Shown: positions 5,061-6,068 of the stretch, one piece after another
How the letters are laid out: each line of letters starts with the position of its first letter
Numbering within the stretch: the first letter of the stretch is position 1
Assembly (NCBI GenBank): GCA_003517725.1
Contig: DOZZ01000172.1
Coordinates: 19,354 to 25,421 of the forward strand
Length of the DNA: 6,068 nucleotides
Direction of reading: 5' to 3'
Source: Bryobacterales bacterium
GTDB taxonomy: Bacteria; Acidobacteriota; Terriglobia; Bryobacterales; Bryobacteraceae
Program-made: the position numbers and the translations under genes
The notes under the pieces: generated by a model
What the model was told of the DNA's origin: nothing
Database searches by the model: none
Seen by the model: only the letters and a program-made list of their open reading frames with translations

Positions 5061-6068
5061 GTGAGTGTCGAGAGGGCGCGCGGCGAACTGGGGCGCTTCC
5101 AGCGTGGCGTTCTGGTCTGTCCGGATGCGCGCCTGCGGCTCCCGGTTCGGGAGGCGCTCGGGACCCGCATGGATCTGACCGATCTGGGCGGCCCGGAAGG
5201 CTATCCCGACCTGGCCGCGATCCTGTCCGCGGGCCCGGAACTGTGCCTGGTGGATGTGGGCACGCACGCCGCCACGGCACTCGATCTCGTGCGGCAGGTG
5301 AGCGAGGCCGGCATCCCCGTGATCGCGCTGCACCAAAGCAGCCAGCCAGACCTGATCCTGGAAGCGCTGCGCGCCGGCGCGGGCGAGTTTCTCTTCGATC
5401 CGATCGACCCCCAACACCTAGCCAACGCCGTAGCGCGGCTGGCGCGCAAACCTGCCCCCGCCGCGCCGCCGCCGCGGGGCAAAGTCTGGGTGGTGCTGCC
5501 GGCCAAGGGGGTAGGCCTCAGCACCGTCGTCAGTTGCCACTTGGCGGAATTGTTAGCGCGGCGGCGGGACGTGCGGGTGTTGTTGGCCGACATGGACCCG
5601 CTGCAGGGGAGCGTCGGGTTTTTGCTAAAGCTCAAAACTCCCTTCAGCATGGCCGACGCTCTGGCGGATCCGGCGCATCTCGAACGCGACCTTTGGAAGC
5701 AAGTGACCGCGCGGCATGCCGGCATGGATGTCCTGGTAGCTCCCGAACAGCCGCAACTGGACCGCTTCGATCCGGCCGGAGCCCCGGCGCTGTTCGAATT
5801 CCTGCGGCGCCACTATGAAGTGACGGTGGCGGACAGCCCGGGTTTGGTCTCGCCGTGGCAACTGCAATTGGCGCTGCGCTGCGACGAACTGCTCCTGGTC
5901 ATGGGTCACGACGTGGCGGCGGTGCAGGCCACCCAGCGGACGCTCCGCCTGCTCGAAGCCGAGGGCATGGCGGGCTCGCGCATCCGATTGCTGCTCGACG
6001 GTTCGCGCCGCGCGACCGGGTTGAGCCGCGAGTCCATTGAAGCGGCCTTGCAGCGGGAGGTTTTCCAC
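5061..6068 (+). CDS. cpaE: CpaE/TadZ pilus-positioning ATPase-like protein (cut by right window edge)
   Basis: The frame is open from 5061 to the window end (336 codons, no stop). The family is ParA/MinD-like and places the Tad machine in the cell. Residues 15-127 look like a degenerate receiver domain: GVLVCPDA strand, PELCLVDVG with D65 at the phospho-acceptor position, and FLFDP where receivers have Lys-Pro. After a Pro/Ala linker (about 128-140) the ATPase-like domain begins: KVWVVLPAKGVGLST (141-155), VLLADMDPLQGSVGFLL (173-189, with D177 and D179), DVLVAPEQ (223-230), YEVTVADSPG (252-261, D258) and DELLLVMGHDVAAVQATQR (275-293). The Walker A loop is one residue short and lacks the usual GK lysine. 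The start is the GTG at 5061, the only upstream start after the stop at 5052; the ATG at 5169 would delete the first receiver strand. The ribosome binding site is weak. The gene is divergent from the other tad genes here. Confidence 0.92.
   Translation, partial: MSVERARGELGRFQRGVLVCPDARLRLPVREALGTRMDLTDLGGPEGYPDLAAILSAGPELCLVDVGTHAATALDLVRQVSEAGIPVIALHQSSQPDLILEALRAGAGEFLFDPIDPQHLANAVARLARKPAPAAPPPRGKVWVVLPAKGVGLSTVVSCHLAELLARRRDVRVLLADMDPLQGSVGFLLKLKTPFSMADALADPAHLERDLWKQVTARHAGMDVLVAPEQPQLDRFDPAGAPALFEFLRRHYEVTVADSPGLVSPWQLQLALRCDELLLVMGHDVAAVQATQRTLRLLEAEGMAGSRIRLLLDGSRRATGLSRESIEAALQREVFH

Noticed and set aside
5201..5725. 174-codon and other minus-strand frames opposite cpaE
   Set aside because: The plus-strand frame from 5061 shows an ordered CpaE domain pattern over its full length. 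The minus-strand frames are Arg/Ser/Ala-rich shadows.

Overview
The window is part of a tad/cpa locus, which encodes a type IVc (Flp) pilus secretion machine. It comes from a high-GC bacterium. Acidobacteriota, perhaps of the Bryobacterales/Solibacter type, is my best guess: it rests on the style of the TadG-like protein, on the embedded polytopic membrane protein and on the gene arrangement as I remember them, not on a search. No mobile element, RNA gene or CRISPR array is visible. Coding density is very high, and no gene-free stretch exceeds about 105 bases.

Minus strand, in transcription order from right to left. A TadG-like protein (4956-3901) comes first. A TadE-like minor pseudopilin (3932-3483) follows, with a GTG start inside the end of tadG. 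A second TadE-like protein (3486-3058) has a probable TTG start that overlaps the previous stop codon. After a 58-base gap there is a 507-residue polytopic membrane protein resembling GT-C glycosyltransferases (2999-1476). CpaB/RcpC (1442-507) is next, coupled by an ATGA overlap to the N-terminal 170 codons of the secretion ATPase CpaF/TadA (510-1), which runs off the left edge. The overlaps and short gaps suggest one operon.

Plus strand. From 5061 to the right edge runs a divergent gene for CpaE/TadZ, the ParA/MinD-like protein that positions the pilus machine. It has a degenerate receiver-like N-terminal domain and a clearly altered Walker A loop. It is cut off by the window end after 336 codons.

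The 104 bases between the divergent units (4957-5060) are the only real intergenic control region. They hold an imperfect 28-base inverted repeat centred on AAAGCTTT. A related half-site lies in the 58-base gap before the membrane-protein gene.

How the parts fit: CpaF powers assembly, CpaE places the machine at a cell site, CpaB helps stabilise the outer-membrane channel in the periplasm, and TadE/TadG-type proteins act as minor pseudopilins. The GT-C-like protein is the unusual passenger. The major pilin (flp), secretin (cpaC/rcpA), prepilin peptidase and the TadB/TadC platform proteins are not in this window. I did not find a wholly undescribed system; the most interesting points are the embedded membrane protein, the altered CpaE nucleotide loop and the palindrome between the divergent units.
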